Under the pieces are notes generated by a model. The model made no database searches and was not told the origin of the DNA. It saw nothing but the letters and a program-made list of their open reading frames with translations. 64,000 nt of DNA, taken from NCBI RefSeq assembly GCF_020360975.1, contig NW_025408667.1, positions 868,001 to 932,000 on the forward strand, in the 5' to 3' direction. Source of the DNA: Hirsutella rhossiliensis. Taxonomy: Eukaryota > Ascomycota > Sordariomycetes > Hypocreales > Ophiocordycipitaceae. Shown here piece by piece: positions 10,675 to 22,720 of the stretch. A program made the position numbers and the translations under genes. Each line of letters starts with the position of its first letter. Positions within the stretch are counted from its first letter, which is position 1.

Positions 10675-11158
10675 ATGGATGTATTCGTCCTAGGCAAGAA
10701 ATTCCACCGCCGCCCCCGTCGCCCACTTTTGACTCTAATTGACGAGCTATACGACTTCCTCCAAGCCTTTCATCACGAGAACGGCGCTGCCATCGTTAGG
10801 CAGTCAAGCAACAACTCACCTGAGGTCAGCGGGCGCGCCATCCCCACCTTCGTGGTGTTTATCTGCGACCGCGGCCCGCGCCGCCCGTCCGAGAGCACCG
10901 GACTTCGTCGAGCCTCTACGCGAAAGCTGGACTGCCAGGTCAGAATCACGGCCTCAACCTCGAAGCACGCGAAATAGAAGTGGAAATATTGGGTCACCGA
11001 ATGGCGTTATAAGTTATAACCATTAACCACGCCTAATCTCTCGATCCTGCAGCTCACGATATTCGCCGCCGTCGTACCAACGCCCAGAAAGAGCTCGAGA
11101 GGCACCTATCAAAGCATAAGGCACTGCCGGCCCGAGAATTTGACTCCGTTGTTGTCAC
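10675..11158 (+). pseudogene. Broken MULE (Mutator-like, Hop type) transposase, FAR1-like N-terminal part
   Basis: The first 100 codons read like the zinc-finger (FAR1-type) N-terminus of fungal Mutator-like transposases: an aromatic/hydrophobic start with DELYDFLQAF, then a CDRG motif, then TGLRRASTRKLDC. After an in-frame TAG at 10975 the same frame continues with WVTEWRYKL and hits TAA. The similarity resumes in another frame with SLDPAAHDIRRRRT and AQKELERHLSKHKALPAREFD up to about 11145. It therefore carries at least three stops and one frameshift, and the catalytic DDE domain is absent. It is a non-functional, 5'-end-only relic. The identification rests on remembered family motifs, not a search. 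Confidence 0.65.
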
Positions 11159-11207
11159 GGGGTTAGGCCCTTGGTTGGTTGTGTGGTTCTAGACCAAACG
11201 TTCTTAT

Positions 11208-11260
11208 GTGTGGTCAATTGACGAAGCTGTCACTTAGTTAATTCCGTTCCCTTTTGCCGC
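11208..11260. repeat. Direct repeat, unit 1 (about 53 bp)
   Basis: It begins GTGTGGTCAATTGAC and ends CCTTTTGCCGC. It matches 11409-11461 with scattered substitutions. The pair brackets a short AT-rich segment. Confidence 0.7.
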
Positions 11261-11380
11261 ACTAAACTTTTGCCCTTCTCGGCCAAGACCCTTATACTAG
11301 AATTACTAATTTAAAATATAATAGTAGGTTAAAGCATTAGAGCCGTTTATAGTAATTATATATAAATATATAGTGTGAGA

Positions 11381-11399
11381 GTCTAGGCGTTGCCTAGAC
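11381..11399. repeat. Perfect 8-bp inverted repeat with 3-nt loop
   Basis: GTCTAGGC and GCCTAGAC are separated by GTT. The hairpin lies just before the second direct-repeat unit, inside AT-rich transposon-derived sequence. Confidence 0.75.
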
Positions 11400-11408
11400 A
11401 GTTGATAA

Positions 11409-11461
11409 GTGTGGTCAATTGACAAGCCGGGCAGCTTAGTCAATTCGTTACCTTTTGTCGC
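11409..11461. repeat. Direct repeat, unit 2 (about 53 bp)
   Basis: It begins GTGTGGTCAATTGAC and ends CCTTTTGTCGC, in the same orientation as 11208-11260 and 201 bp downstream. It may be a terminal repeat of a small degraded element, or a tandem relic. Confidence 0.7.
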
Positions 11462-12191
11462 GTGGCAGAGGGGGGTAGTGGCGCGACCACAGCCTGTGCC
11501 CTGTCGGGTCTACTCCATGACATATAGCTCTAAAAACGCTCTAGGCTAAGTCTTCTCTTTATTATAGTAATAGCTCTATATTTTCTTCATTAATGCTAAC
11601 GTTTTGTGAGGTAGAAAGGAAATAAATCTTTTAATAAATCTAATAATATCGATATTTAAGATTAAGAGCCAGTTTCTAATAGTCTAACTACTTAAGAAGC
11701 TATAAAAAGAAGCAAATAAAAGCATTATAAGTATTACTGCGGTTAAGTAGCCCAATAGGTTCGCGGTCTATTAATAATATAACTTCTATGAGTCCATGCC
11801 TTAATTAGCAGCACTAGCCCTACCTCGCTTGAAGTAGACTTAGCGTGCGCCGTTTTGTTCCCATATAGCTAGGGGAAGACGAGACCCACCACGGGGCATT
11901 ATTACCTCATCAACCCACGACGGCAGAGACGGGCGTCACTCCGTAGCGGACCTGCACTGACCTCAACTGTACATACGGCACCTCTCCCGACCCTTACGCA
12001 AGCCTCATCGACGACAACCACGCTCGACACCAGCCCACCCTCCTCAGAAACGGCCCGCCACGAGATACACCCACACACAGCAACACCAACCTCTGCGCCG
12101 TCCACCCCCTCCCCCCTCCCCCCCCAATCTCCCCGCGCGGCTTGTCGCTTCGCCTCGGTGCCTTGTTCCCAACCCGCGCGCGTCTTCCACC

Positions 12192-12988
12192 ATGGTTAGT
12201 TGGGCGGTGTCTTGCCACGCCGGGCTGGCTGGTCGTTGTCGTCGTCGTCGAGGGCTAACGTTGCGCGATGCAGTCGGCTCAGAACTCTGCGGGGATCCAG
12301 ACGCTTCTCGATGTGCGTTGCCACCATTTCGCCCCTTGGTCTCCACACGCCCGCTTGCTCCATGCTGACTGTCGCTACTCTTTGATCAGGCCGAGCGGGA
12401 AGCGTCCAAGATTGTCCAGAAAGGTCAGTGGCGCCTCGTCTTCATCTCCGTGGCGAACCGTGCAACTAACCGTCCGCAGCCCGCGAATGTGAGTCCCCCC
12501 TCCTACCGACGCCCCTCTCAGCGCCCGTCCCGATACCCACGCTCCCGTCCCTCCGAAGCGAACAACCAAGCCAACCGTCATCCCGCCACTATAGTCCGCA
12601 CAAAGCGCGTCAAGGAGGCCCGTGACGAGGCCAAGAAAGAGATAGCCGACTACAAGGCCAAGAAGGACGGCGAGTTTAAGAAGTTTGAGGCCGAGGTACG
12701 TCTTTCCCGTCCGCCCTCGCACCAGGCCTCTCGCCGTCCGATCCACAAACAAACGCAGAGGGAGGGGCCTATTTGTGCAAGTGGAAATCATGCGCCGCTA
12801 CTGACGGATCACCCGGACATGTGCAGCACAGCAAGGGCGACAAGGAGGCCGAGGCCGAGGCCGCCAAGGACGCAGAGAAGCAGATCAAAACCATCAAGGA
12901 GGCGGGCCAGAAGAACAAGAACGCCGTGGTTAAGAACCTCATGAGCGCCGTCTTCGACGTCAAGCCCGTGGCGCCATCGGCGGCTTGA
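12192..12988 (+). CDS. VMA10: V-type proton ATPase subunit G
   Basis: Peripheral-stalk subunit of the vacuolar H+-ATPase, which acidifies the vacuole and endosomes. Exons are 12192-12194, 12274-12312, 12390-12423, 12480-12488, 12595-12695 and 12827-12988, giving 115 aa. The join reads MSAQNSAGIQTLLDAEREAS, then a charged helix with KRVKEARDEAKKEI, and ends FDVKPVAPSAA. Length and helix pattern match the family. Exon 1 is only the ATG and exon 4 is 9 nt. Introns carry CTAAC/CTGAC branch sites (for example at 12254). The ATG at 12268, which lies inside intron 1, would be an alternative start, but the family N-terminus supports 12192. The gene is convergent with the CTNNBL1 gene, 216 bp apart. 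Confidence 0.93.
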
Positions 12989-13204
12989 GGGGCTCGCGTG
13001 AAAGGAAGCCAAGGTTGGTGCCGGCTACAAGGCGACGGGACAGCATGTAGGGAGAGGCGGAAGAAGGGCATCGTCATGCCACACGACGCAACGTGCTTTG
13101 CAGCGAGGCGCGCTCGGGATTAGAAGAGCGGGTGCCGCGGCCGCTGCTGCTTGGACTTGCTACGCGGTTTTGAAACAAGGGCAGCAAGCTCCGTGTTCGA
13201 GGGC

Positions 13205-15119
13205 CTATCGCAGGAACTCCAATAGTGTACCCAACATGTCGCTTACATCCCGGTTCTCCTCGTCGGTGGTATCCAGCGCCCCCAGCTGCTCCTTGATGGT
13301 GGCGGCGACGGTGCCCAGGTCCTCGTCCCGCTCCGCCAGCAGCTGCTTGATGCGCCTGCGCGCCCCGCCGTCCTCGGCCACCAGCCACGCCAGCGACACG
13401 TCCAGCTGCTGCAGCGTAAATAGCCCCGCGTCGAGCCGCCGCGCCAGCAGCTCCATCTCTGCCTCGTCCGGGTCCTCGGCGCCCCCCGCGGCCCCGCCCG
13501 CGGCGCGGTATTCGTCCTCGGCGCGCCCGACGCGCGCGGCGCAGTCGCGGCGGAGCTGCACCAGCTTGGCCGTCTTGCCGTAGTCCCTCTCCACAAACTT
13601 GGCCAGCGTGCGGATCCGCTCAGGGGAGTCGGCCGGCAGCAGCCGCAGCATCGAGGCCATGATGCCGACGAGGTGTGTCAGCAGCCGGTGGTCCTGCGTC
13701 TTGGCGAAGAGGGTGAAGAGCGCCTTGAGCCCGCCCGCCGCGACGAGCCTGACGCAGACGTCGGCGCCGCCGCTGCTGCTACCCGTCGTGGCGTGGTCCA
13801 CGAGCCGCAGCGCGGGCGCCTTGCTCTTCTTGCCCTCCTTGAACATGATGAGGCACAGCTCGACGCCCTCAGCCTCGACAAACTTGGCCTTGCCCGCCGC
13901 CTCGTCCACCAGGCACGTGAGCGCCTCGAACACGTTCTCCATGTACTCCTCCTCCTCGCCGCTCTTGTCCGGGTCGAGCTTCCGGTAGGGCGCAATCAGC
14001 TGCAGCATGCCGTCGACGGCGTCGTGGCCCACGATGCGCCGCCGCGTCTCGGGCGTCGACTGGCACAGGATGGCGAGCACCTCGGCGGCGTACTGCTTGT
14101 TCTGCGACACGGAGGGTTCCTTGCGCCGCATGCGCTGCAGCAGCCACTTGAGCAGGCCGTCCTCTTGGCCGACGCGGGCTGCCGTGGCGGGCCGGGAGCA
14201 GAGGTTTTCTACTATCCCCAGCGCGTAGTAAACGCCGTTGCGGTCCGTCTCATCGTCCTCGTTGAGGCGGGCAAAGTTGGAAACGAGGAGGCCGACGAGG
14301 TCGACGTCCATGAGGGCGTCGATGAGCATGTTCCACTGGTCGTCGGCGGCGGCCACGTCCTCGTCCGTCAGCTCGCCAATGATTTCGATGGCGCCAATGG
14401 CAATGTCTGTGTTTTCGTGCGCGAGGAGGCCGACCAGGTTGCCGGCGCAGCCAAGCTTGACAAACTCTGGGTACAGCTCGGGGTGTTCCGACAGTATTGA
14501 CAGTGCCTTGACGTCGGCGTCGAGGTCGGCCTCGCTGCTGATGAACTTTTGCGGCTCGCTCTCGTGCTTGGCGCGCAGCTCTGCGTTTTTGGTGATGCGC
14601 TTCTCGAAGTTCTGGGCCGTCTTGCGCATCCAGCCGACGTCGATCTTTGCGGGGTCCTCGTTTGCCTCGCCGGCGCCCTCTACGTAGTCGAGGACCTCAG
14701 ACTCTTTCGCGGTAATACCTCCGCCAAAGAAGCGGCCCTCGTCGTCCTCGCCCTCGTCGGGTGCGTCATCGCCATCTTGTTGTGGGGGCGGCGCGAGGCC
14801 GGCTTCGTCGTCTTGGTCAGCGCCGCCGTTGCTGTCGGCATCGCCTGCGTCGGTGACGTGGGCTCGGCGGCTGCTGGAGCCGTTTGTGCTGAGCTTGCTG
14901 GACTTGTATATCTCGTCTGCGGGGCGTCTATCAGAGAAAGGGCAGAGCGAGAGGGCGGAGTATGCAGGAGATGGCGGAGCACAAACTTGGATCTTTGATG
15001 GCTTCTAACTTGCGTTTGCTGGGCACGCCGACATTCTGTTGAGCCAGGGTGAGCAGAGCACGGGAACCGCGCGCGAGCCTCGGGGGACCGACCTTGAAGA
15101 TGTCGTCGATGCTCGCCAT
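13205..15119 (-). CDS. CTNNBL1: Beta-catenin-like protein 1 (CTNNBL1), spliceosome-associated armadillo protein
   Basis: Nuclear armadillo-repeat protein associated with the Prp19/CDC5L complex in other eukaryotes. Exons are 15119-15093, 15035-14987 and 14916-13205, giving 595 aa. The N-terminus reads MASIDDIFK, then a basic KRKLE stretch (possible nuclear signal) and KDPNEIYKSSKL. An acidic, disordered segment follows to about residue 95. The rest is helical repeat, including FVKLGCAGNLVGLLAHENTDI and YYALGIVENLC. The length is close to the human protein (563 aa). All exon joins keep frame. A long frame on the opposite strand is an antisense shadow of high-GC codons. Confidence 0.9.
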
Positions 15120-16859
15120 GGTCGTGAGGAGGGCATGTGTGATGCAGCAGCGAGATGAAGCTTTGGGCCTCTCCTGCGCGGTACAGGAAAGCAGAAAGTG
15201 ATGCGACGCGATGCCGTGTGCTGTGCTGTGATGTGCCGTGCCGTGCTGTGCTGCGATGTGATGTGATTCGAGGGCGTGAGGGGCGGTGCGAATATGCAGA
15301 TGTCGGGTGAATATATTGGGGGAACTAGACGGGTTTTTTTGCCCCGAATGTTAAGTAACGGGTGTGGGGGGGGCTTGTCCATTTACCGGTGCCGATCTAG
15401 CCCGTTTGTGGCAGTACCCCGAAACCAAGGACACTTCTGCCGAACGGGACGGCAATAAGGTAAGGGGATTTTAGCCGCGTCGTAAGTTGCGCAAATCCAG
15501 ACAGGCCAGATGGGTCGAAGGCACAGTAGGCAGGGTGAGGATGGCGGCGTTCTTGGCGCCGACGGCCCTGCGCTTTGTCCGCCCTCGCAGATTGTGTACA
15601 CCAACTTGGCAATAATCCTTTGTCGCTACTGTACAAAGAGGTAATATAGAGGTAGGTACCAGTACTCCGTACAGTAGGTACTCGGCAAACCACGAGTCCA
15701 CAGGAAGGGTTCCCTCATCCGCAGGCGTGGGGCACCGGTTCGGCGCTATACTGCTTTCAAGACGCTGCCTGTCACCCTAAACAAGACGCTGGCTGACAAC
15801 GAGTGTCAAAGGTCAGGGGACGGAAAAGGGGGGCCCCTTCTGTACTTGCAGAAGCCGAAGCCCCCTCCAGGGCTAGGGCCCCCCCGCTGCCGACAGGGGG
15901 ATCCCAGCAGAATCAATGGTCAGGTCAGGGCTTCCCCCCCCGCGCAGCAGCAGGCCGTCGGAGGCGCCGTCGTCTTTGCCTACCCAAGGTACGGTAGTCT
16001 CTCGCTCCCTCTCTCCCTCTCCTCCACCAACACACCAACCCACCAACAAGTACACGACGAGCCTTTCCGCCACTTGTACGCGCCTAGCACGACCTTGACA
16101 TTGTCTGTCTGCACCTACTTACACACATACGGCAATCTGCATGCGGCCAGGCCAGCGACTCGGTGGCATCATGCTGTCGGAAACGGCATAGGCTTTCACC
16201 AGCTGCTAAATCTTGGCTTTTCTAGCGCCCGTCGCCTCGATACGGGTCATCGATCCCGTCACACCTCGTCTCGTTGTTGGTCATGGACGCGCTGGCACAT
16301 GAACACGACCCCCGCTGAATGCCAGCCAGCAAGTCTATCCGCATCGAGCCCGGCATTCGAGTGCAGCGACGCGGTGCTCAGCCGAGAGACCGAGCCAGAG
16401 GGCCCCGGGATCAAGCATAGTATGACCCAGCCGCTTCTGCCAGACAACTGCTCCTCGCCATCTGTCGTCGATATTCTCTCCCCACGATCCGAGACCCGCC
16501 CTTGCGGCCACTTCCTCCGCCTTAGCGCCTGGTCCTCGCCTGCCGCGCACGTCGTCGCTGCTGCCGCCACCTCGCGACGTCACACCAGCCGTAGCCACAG
16601 CCGAAGCACTCCCACATCCCATCTTCCAACCGACGGCGTCTCTGCATACCGCTCCTCCCGCTCGACTCACTCTCACGTTCCTCCGCCAGAGCAGCGCCGA
16701 CCCTGAAACTTGAGGCTCCGTTGTCCTTGACCGGCCGCCGCCGCTGGACGAGGCCCCCGCCTCTCATCTCGGCCCGAAAGAGGCGGCGTGAGCGTTCAGC
16801 ACCTGTTTGGCCCGTCGCGGAACCCGGGACGCCCGGAACCTTCTGCCCGGAGGCCCGAC
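15120..16859. other. Intergenic promoter region (1.7 kb)
   Basis: Divergent promoters of CTNNBL1 (left) and the MIT protein (right). An open frame of about 286 codons at 15846-16706 has no domain or family look and probably lies in the long leader of the downstream gene. Low-complexity alternating GTGAT/GTGCC-like sequence is at 15195-15265. Confidence 0.45.
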
Positions 16860-19800
16860 ATGTCGTTTGACCAAGGGCGGGATGCCCTTCGCTCCCGCGG
16901 TCACTCGCGGAGTCGAAGCGGCAAGGGGAGCGCCGACCTCACCAAATCTAAAGCTCCCTCACAAAAGGCAATGCTTTCTCGCGCATTGGAAAAGGCGAAC
17001 ACCGCCGTACAGCTCGACAATGCCCAGAACCTCGAAGGCGCCAGGCTAGCCTACTCCGAGGCCTGCGAGTTGCTGCAGCAGGTCCTCCAAAGGACCACCG
17101 GCGATGAGGATAAGCAGAAACTAGAAGCCATTGTCCGTCTGCACCCGTCGTCGTGCAATATGCCCCCTTGCTGACCTTTACTCTTCTCGCAGCGGCGCAC
17201 CTACTCGAGTCGCATAGAAGAGTTGGACAAGATGGGTCCTTGGGACGTTGATAGCAATAAGGCCCTGCCGGCCCGTCCGGGAAGCGCCGAGTATCAGCGG
17301 AGTTTTAGTCTTGACGAAGAAGGCCTCGCAGGAGATGGGCCGACAAACGGGACGGCAAACACGGCGGGTCATGCTAACCCAGGGTCTCGCCGTCCTCGAT
17401 CATCGCGAGACACATCTCCACAAACAAGGCATCAGGAAGAGCGACATCCCCGAAATGGCATGGAGGAGGGTTCTCGGCCCTCCGGTGCTCCGCAAAAGCC
17501 TCTACGATCCAGCTTCTCTCGACCGCCGCCGCCTCGCTCGCGTCTCGGGGACGAGAGCCAGAGCAACGGCGCGCACATGCCACCGCTTTTGACAACCATT
17601 CGACCTTTATCACCGACCAAACTGCCACCCCAAGACTCTGGCAATGTGCAAACACGGCAGCGGTCTCTCACGACAGACTCCTGGGATGAGCCGAAAGAGT
17701 CAGCAGGCCATCTCCGAGACGGCAGCCAGAACTCATGGCTTGACCCAATCGACGAATCCGGCGGCTCCACCCGCTCCTCGGTTCACTCACGTATATCATC
17801 TATAGGCTTCCGAAAGAGACATCTACGTAACACCAGTACAAACACGGAAGCCGAGTTCGACACGGCGCTGGACGCGGCCATCGATGCTGCCTACGACGAC
17901 GGGTACGAACCTACGGGGGCAAACGGCCACGGCCCAGACGAGGCAAACGAGGAGGTTGTCAAGAGGGTTCTACGGAGAGTGGAAATGGCGCGCGAGCGGG
18001 TACGACAAACGAAACAAGAGGTGTATGACAGCGAGATGCACCGACGCCAGCAGCAGCAGCGGCGGCAACGGATTGCGCGCCAGAATGCAACCGAGGGATT
18101 CTACGATGACGACTCATCCGAGGAGGAGGAGCGGATGCTGGAGGAGATGGCGCGCGGCTACGGTATAGACCACTTCATCGTCGACCAGGAACGCAGACCA
18201 TCGGTGTCCCGACCAGCGTCCAGGGGCGTACCCGGCGGCTCATCGCAGCCCCCTTTGATGCCGAGCTCTGCCCCTGAGACAAAAGGGTTCTCTGGCATGA
18301 ACGGCAGACCAGCTCAGCGGAAGCCCGTGTCCAAGAATTTGGAGCCATCCGCGCCGCCGCCGACGCAGTCCTTGCCAGAGCTGCCGGCGCAGCGATCGAC
18401 ATCTGCACAAAGCGTGCGAAACCGCCGACTGTCGGGCCAAAATCCAAAGCAGCTGAAAATCGATACGAGCGAACGTCGACCGCCGCCGCCCACGACTTTC
18501 GACGACTTGGCGGGACCCATGCCGAAATCTGCGCCCCCTACTGATCAGAATCCAGAACCCCAAGCCGGCGATGCTGCTCGGTTGGCGAAGCGAAGAGAAT
18601 CACCGCGGACCGCCCAGATTCCGACAAGCGAGTCCATGTTTCTTGAATCACCTCCGAACAGTAAGGGTCCGATTGAAGAGGACGAAACGGCGACACGGCG
18701 CTCCGGTTCACCATCGACCAAGAAGCTGCGCAAGAACTTTTCATCCTCCAGTCTGAGGAGCATGAAGAGCCGCAACGTGTCGCTCTCCAACGCCGACGAC
18801 GGCATGGACATGTCGCCCGGTACGCCCTCGAGCAGCAATCAGCTTGGCAGCGCCAGGACCGCCGTCATGCCGACGCTCCCGACCCCGCTCTCGGCGGCAT
18901 TCCGAGAGAACACGGACGGGTCTGGCACAGGAGGTCTCCAGCTTTTCGAGGACAACTTCCACCTGCCCGGCAGCCCGAACACGGCCAGCGCCACGTCGCT
19001 TGACGGGCCCGTTCCGCTCGAACCCTGCCCCAACGACTTCATGCTGCGGCCGTTCTGGTTGATGCGGTGCCTCTACCAGACTCTTGTCCACCCCCGGGGG
19101 GGGTACCTGAGCACGAAGCTGTTCGTGCCTCGGGACGTGTGGAAAGTCAAGGGCGTGAAGCTGAAAAATGTTGAGGACAAGATTGCAAGCTGCGACTTTC
19201 TCACGGCTGCGTTGCTCAAATTTGCCAAGGTCGACACCTGCGACGCCGACGCAGTGCTCGACGAAATGCAGGCACTCGAGGGCGCACTGGAACAAATCCA
19301 GGCCACGTTGAGCCGCAAGCTTGGGAACGAGGTTGGGGTGCATAGCTCGGGCATACTCTTCAAAGAGGCATCCAACGTGGTGGACGGAGACGGGGCGTCT
19401 GCCGTACCCCGAGCAACCAGCATTTCCAGCAAATCGTCGTCGTTCTCCTGGCGGCGACTTCGGTCCAAGAACTCGGCTATCGGGCTGGCTGGCACATACA
19501 GCAACAGGCCTGGGGGTGCGGACGGCCCCAAGGAAATTGCCACGATGCCCACGCTCCCTATGACGACACAGCCAACCAACCGTCCTGCGAAACGCGATGT
19601 CGGACAGGCTCAGTTCCTCGGACCCAATACGCACTATATGAGCTCGCTCGCACGCTTGTTTGACGCGGCTCAAGCGGTTGGTAAGTACACGCTCCTTGCG
19701 CGGGAAATTAAGGGCTGGCTACTGACGATGTTCACATGGCAGACCAAATCGCCCGCCAGGTAGAGGATCCCGGTCTCCGACACGCGGATAAGACACAGGT

Positions 19801-19930
19801 GGGCCTGGAGCTCTGTACGCGGCACGCGGCCGAGTTCTTTGGGTTCTACATTTGCAGGTTTGTGCTGACGGATCTCGGGTTGCTACTTGACAAGTTCATC
19901 AAGAGAGGGAGCGAGTGGGTGTTGGCCTGA
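16860..19930 (+). CDS. MIT-domain protein with conserved C-terminal region
   Basis: Exons are 16860-17132, 17193-19680 and 19743-19930, giving 982 aa. The ATG at 16860 (MSFDQGRDALRSR) is used because the frame upstream has no ATG. Residues about 37-110 are a three-helix MIT domain (QKAMLSRALEKANTAVQLD..., then YSEACELLQQVL and RIEELDKM), which typically binds ESCRT-III tails or microtubule-linked partners. Residues about 120-690 are Ser/Pro-rich and disordered, with a charged helix around 245-300. Residues about 690-982 are well structured, including PFWLMRCLYQTL, GGYLSTKLFVPRDVW, and a last exon ending FGFYICRFVLTDLG. Role in endosomal sorting or vesicle traffic is inferred only. GUF1 follows 498 bp downstream on the same strand. 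Confidence 0.8.
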
Positions 19931-20428
19931 ACAGGGCCTTGGATGGGAGGAGTTTTCGGGAACAGAGGCTGCCGGGAGTTGTGTGACGATTAGTTTTGGC
20001 GTTGAACTGTCCTGTCGAACGTGACGAATTCGGCTTTTTTGAGAGTCTACGAAGAAATGTTTGGAACGAGATATCAGCATGGGTAGAGTCGACGGATGAT
20101 GAGACGACCTTGATCAGGCATTGCAGGGAATACCACGAACGGGACACGTGTCTCGCGAGCTACGAGGCTGTCTTCTTGGGAAGGACGGGGGATTTGTCAA
20201 AGAAATACAAGATTAGACAATCTTCTGACGATTGGACATGTATCGCATTGATACTGTAGACGTCGAGGGAGAAGCTTAAACGCGGCGTAGACATTCGCGG
20301 TGGATGATTAAGTAAGCAGCCTTTGGGAGAGCTCCCCGATCCGACCCCGTCAGAGTCTTCCGTGTCCGTCTCATACGAACTCGACATCTTCGATCCTTGC
20401 CAATGCGCCTGCAGCTGTTTCTGCCTAG
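19931..20428. other. Intergenic, MIT-protein 3' end to GUF1
   Basis: No gene was recognised. It should hold the 3' untranslated region of the MIT gene and the GUF1 promoter. Confidence 0.4.
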
Positions 20429-22720
20429 ATGAGCTGGGCTTGGAAGGCTGGAAGAGCCTGGAGTCGACGATGCCTGGCCCCAGGGCTCGCTCGCCTGGAG
20501 GATCCGCGCTTCTCCCGCCGGGCCTTTGCGTCGCAGGCGGCCAAGCTGACGGCCAAGGAGCTCGAAGCGCGCATCGCGGCCATACCAATCGAGCGGTATA
20601 GGAACTTTTGCATCGTCGCGCATATCGACCATGGCAAAAGCACCTTGAGCGACAGGCTACTGGAGCTGACGGGGACGATTTCAAAGAGCGATGCGAACAA
20701 GCAGATTCTTGTACGTCAGCCAGTGCCTCGTGGACAAAGGGACAAAAGACGCAAGAAGAGAACATAGATCATGACAGTTGAGCGACTGACCTCAAGGGAA
20801 AACTGTATAGGATAAGCTCGATGTGGAGCGCGAGCGCGGCATCACTGTCAAGGCGCAGACGTGCACCATGATTCACAGGCACCGCGACAAGGATTACCTG
20901 CTGCATCTCGTCGACACGCCGGGCCACGTCGACTTCCGCGCCGAGGTCACGCGCTCCTACGCCAGCTGCGGCGGCGCCCTGCTGCTCATCGACGCCAGCC
21001 AGGGCATCCAGGCCCAGACCGTGTCCAACTTCCACCTCGCCTTTGCCCAGGACCTGGCCCTCGTGCCCGTCATCAACAAGATCGACATGGAATCGGCAGA
21101 CGTACCCAGGGTGCTGGATCAGATGGAGAGCAGCCTGGAACTGTCGGCCAAGGACGCGCTCCTCGTCAGCGCAAAAACGGGCAGAGGCGTCGGCGACCTC
21201 TTGCCAGCCGTCGTCGAGAGGATTCCGCACCCGATCGGAGACGAGAAGAAGCCGCTCAAGTTCCTGCTCGTCGACTCTTGGTACGACAACTTCCGGGGCG
21301 TCGTGCTGCTGGTGCGCGTCTTTGACGGCGTCGTTCGAGCGGGGGATAGTGTCGTCTCGCTGGGCACGGGCATGAAGTACACGATCGGCCAAGTCGGCAT
21401 CCAGTACCCAAACGCGACGCCCCAGAGCGTCCTGCGCGCGGGCCAGGTGGGATACGTCTACTTCAACCCGGGCATGAAGAAGATTCAGGACGCCAAGCTG
21501 GGCGACACGTTCACCACAGTAGGGAGCGAGGACATCGTTGAGCCGTGTCCGGGCTTCGAAGAGCCCAAGCCCATGGTGTTTGCCGCCGCGTTCCCCACCG
21601 ACCAGAGCGACTATGGTCGGCTTGCCGACAGCATCACCCAGCTCGTCCTCAACGACCGCAGCGTCACGCTGCAAAAAGACTTTTCAGAGGCGTTGGGTGC
21701 CGGATGGCGACTCGGCTTTCTTGGCAGCCTCCACTGCTCCGTGTTCCAGGACCGTCTGAAGCAGGAACACGGCCGGAGTGTCATCATCACGGAGCCGACG
21801 GTGCCTACCAAGATTGTCTGGGCCGATGGGTCCGACGAGGTCGTGCAGAACCCGGCCCTGTTTCCAGACGCTTCGAATCACCGGATTCGCAGTGCCGGGC
21901 TGTTCGAGCCGTAAGCCCTTTCCCCCAAGGGTCTCCCCACAGCCTTGGACAAGAGCCACGCATCTGACTGCTCAGTAGCTTTGTCAGGGCCACCGTTACC
22001 GTGCCGAACGAGTATCTCGGACGAGTCATCGAGCTGTGCGAAGCCAACCGCGGAGAGCAGAAGAGTCTTGAGTTCTTCGACGCGCAGCAGGTCATCCTGG
22101 TATACGACATCCCGGCCGCGCAGCTAGTGGAAGACTTGTTTGGCAAGCTCAAGGGTGCTACGTAAGTTGGACGCCTCGATTACGCAGATGTGAGTGGAGA
22201 GGCGCGATGCTGACGCCTCCGCAGCAAGGGCTATGCGACGATGGACTACGAGGATGCCGGATGGCGCGAGAGCAAGCTCGTCAAGATTCAGCTGCTCGTC
22301 AACAAGCAGCCGGTGGACGCCATCTGCCGAGTCGTCCACGCTTCGCAGGCGGAGCGCATCGGTCGCCTATGGGTCACCAAGTTTAAAGAACACGTCGATC
22401 GACAGATGTTTGGTGCGTTGCTCCCCTACTACCCCCCCGTCTCTAGTAACGCATGCACCTGTTGCATGTATTTACAGTCGGCTAATCTGTTGGTGTTGGG
22501 GGGTGCAGAGGTCGTCATCCAAGCCGTCGTCGGCAACAAGATTGTGGCGCGCGAGACCATCAAGCCGTTCCGCAAGGATGTGCTAGCCAAGTTGCACGCG
22601 AGCGACATCACGCGACGGCAGAAGTTGCTGGAGAAGCAAAAGGCGGGAAGAAAGCGACTCAAGGCCGTGGGCAACGTCGTCATTGACCAGTCGGCGTTTC
22701 AGAGTTTTCTGTCTAGATGA
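20429..22720 (+). CDS. GUF1: Mitochondrial elongation factor 4 (LepA/GUF1 GTPase)
   Basis: Membrane-associated GTPase that acts on mitochondrial ribosomes and promotes fidelity and back-translocation. Exons are 20429-20710, 20811-21910, 21976-22161, 22225-22412 and 22509-22720, giving 655 aa, close to yeast (645). Residues 1-40 are Arg/Ala-rich without acidic clusters (one ED), a plausible mitochondrial presequence. G motifs are AHIDHGKS (64-71), RERGIT, DTPGHVD, NKID and SAK. The LepA-specific C-terminal domain includes [23 protein letters not shown] and ends in a lysine-poor FQSFLSR tail. All exon joins restore conserved sequence ([38 protein letters not shown]). Confidence 0.96.

Larger units (their letters stand above)
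11159..12191. other. AT-rich repeat block and promoter of the V-ATPase G gene
   Basis: About 11270-11830 is strongly AT-rich with no open frames, unlike the GC-rich flanks, as in a mutated transposon remnant. From about 11880 the composition returns to GC- and pyrimidine-rich, which is the likely promoter and leader of the gene at 12192. Confidence 0.55.

Noticed and set aside
13673..14500. 275-codon frame antisense to CTNNBL1
   Set aside because: Exact shadow of the armadillo coding region caused by strong third-position GC bias.
15846..16706. 286-codon open frame, plus strand
   Set aside because: Rich in Ser, Arg, His and Thr with no domain; lies in the leader/promoter of the MIT gene and looks like chance openness in GC-rich DNA.
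20769..21674. 301-codon frame antisense to GUF1
   Set aside because: Mirror of conserved GTPase codons, no family features of its own.
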